From: Endothia cerciana | Lineage: Eukaryota; Ascomycota; Sordariomycetes; Diaporthales; Cryphonectriaceae | NCBI GenBank assembly: GCA_026119935.1 | Contig: JALRMH010000125.1 | Span: forward strand, 1-15,273 | DNA: 15,273 bases | Direction: 5' to 3' | In this document: positions 14,640 through 15,273 of the stretch, piece by piece | Layout of the letters: each line of letters begins with the position of its first letter | Numbering within the stretch: the first letter of the stretch is position 1 | Translations under genes and position numbers: made by a program | The notes under the pieces: generated by a model | What the model saw: the letters and a program-made list of their open reading frames with translations, nothing else | Databases searched by the model: none | Told to the model about the DNA's origin: nothing

Positions 14640-15273
14640 TAATAATTTAGACGATTACCGTTCTAGCTTAGCTATACAACAACTATTCGAACTTTATAAA
14701 TCTATTAGTCTTTTTGCTAAATAAGCTAGTATTAATAGATAGGCGAACACTTGAATCTGAAGTCGTTGATTATCTAGCAGTATAGGAGGATGTATTCTAT
14801 ATATTTTATCAGCTACTTTCGCTTTACAAATCGCAAGGCGAGCTAAGACTAGAGAAAGTATACTTTTTAAAATATTCTAATAACGCTATTGCAGAGGAGT
14901 ATACTAGACTACTTATAAAGTGTTTGAAGTTTGATTAACTATAAAGAGAGATCGAAATAAGTTAGCTTATAGTGAATAGTTAATAAACAGCTTAGCATTC
15001 TAGCTAAAAAAAGCTTAGAATTCTATTAAATATATTCTTTAATAGACTAATAAGTCTATTTAAAGCTATAATGCTTCTTTTATATTATTCTCAGCTACTA
15101 GCTAGTTTAAAATAACTTTTAGCTGCTTTATTATTATTAAGCAGAATAAGTTAAGTTAATAATTTATTAAAGTTATATATTTTATTACTAAGTTTTAATA
15201 TTTTAATAAACTTTTTCTAAAAGTATTTAATAAAAATTAAAGCACTTTACTAAGTTATAATTAAATATTATAT
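14640..15273. repeat. AT-rich, RIP-like degraded block (right)
   Basis: Very AT-rich sequence with abundant TA steps, similar in character to the left edge. One plus frame, 14753-14938, still reads as protein-like text (DVFYIFYQLLSLYKSQ, EKVYFLKYSNNAIAEEYTR) with a single internal TAG that could be a RIP-mutated CAG. That suggests a degraded coding element, probably a transposon, but I cannot name it. Confidence 0.65.

Noticed and set aside
1..15273. tRNA or rRNA genes
   Set aside because: I looked for a B-box-like GGTTCGANTCC with a paired A box and found none; no rRNA-like sequence was noticed.

Overview
The window looks like an accessory (non-core) region of a filamentous ascomycete (Pezizomycotina) genome. 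Introns are short (48-115 nt) with GTAAGT-type donors, promoters carry TATA boxes, and the typical fungal families are present (CenH3, SET2, alpha/beta-hydrolase NB-ARC proteins, BCS1-like AAA, Est1/Smg7-like). Both ends are very AT-rich with almost no open frames, as expected of repeats degraded by repeat-induced point mutation (RIP). The middle is a GC-balanced island of about 14 kb holding a few intact genes among many gene fragments.

Layout. 1-700: AT-rich RIP-like block. 733-1047: C-terminal fragment of what I take to be an Est1/Smg7-like fungal protein. 1613-3551: gene-poor stretch bounded by two related 9-nt-loop hairpins, containing a RIP-mutated copy of the last zinc finger and C-terminus of the main gene at 1780-1934. 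3632-5270: broken or unidentified frames, mostly minus strand, ending in a second Est1-like C-terminal remnant. 5343-5967 (minus): an intact-looking three-exon centromeric histone H3 (CENP-A/CenH3) gene. It shares a promoter region of about 380 bp with a divergent two-exon gene at 6347-6997, whose N-terminus also looks Est1/Smg7-like. 7017-7064: long hairpin. 7316-7570 (minus): BCS1-type AAA ATPase pseudogene with an internal deletion. 7741-7800: a 10-bp phased repeat array directly upstream of a TATA box. 8010-9716: the central gene, a SET2-type lysine methyltransferase domain spliced in frame to a C2H2 zinc-finger region. An 80-bp TATA-bearing repeat lies on both sides of this unit in inverted orientation (7108-7187 and 9815-9894), and a partial third copy forms the promoter of the SET gene itself. 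10440-10905: decayed Ty3/Gypsy reverse transcriptase fragment. 10896-12534 (minus): multi-exon hydrolase/NB-ARC (NLR-like) pseudogene, cut at its C-terminus by the retroelement fragment. 13820-14225: a TATA box and a tentative small two-exon gene. 14640-15273: second AT-rich block.

The interesting combination is a CenH3 gene about 2 kb from a SET2-type methyltransferase that carries its own sequence-specific DNA-binding fingers, a design analogous to animal PRDM9 but built from a different SET class. From memory, horizontally moving accessory chromosomes of Metarhizium have been reported to carry putative histones and histone-modifying enzymes; this island fits that theme. A working hypothesis is a chromatin-modifying cassette that helps an accessory chromosome or element be inherited or expressed. 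That is inference. The sequence directly shows the gene structures, the domain fusion, the shared promoter repeat and the RIP-mutated partial copy.
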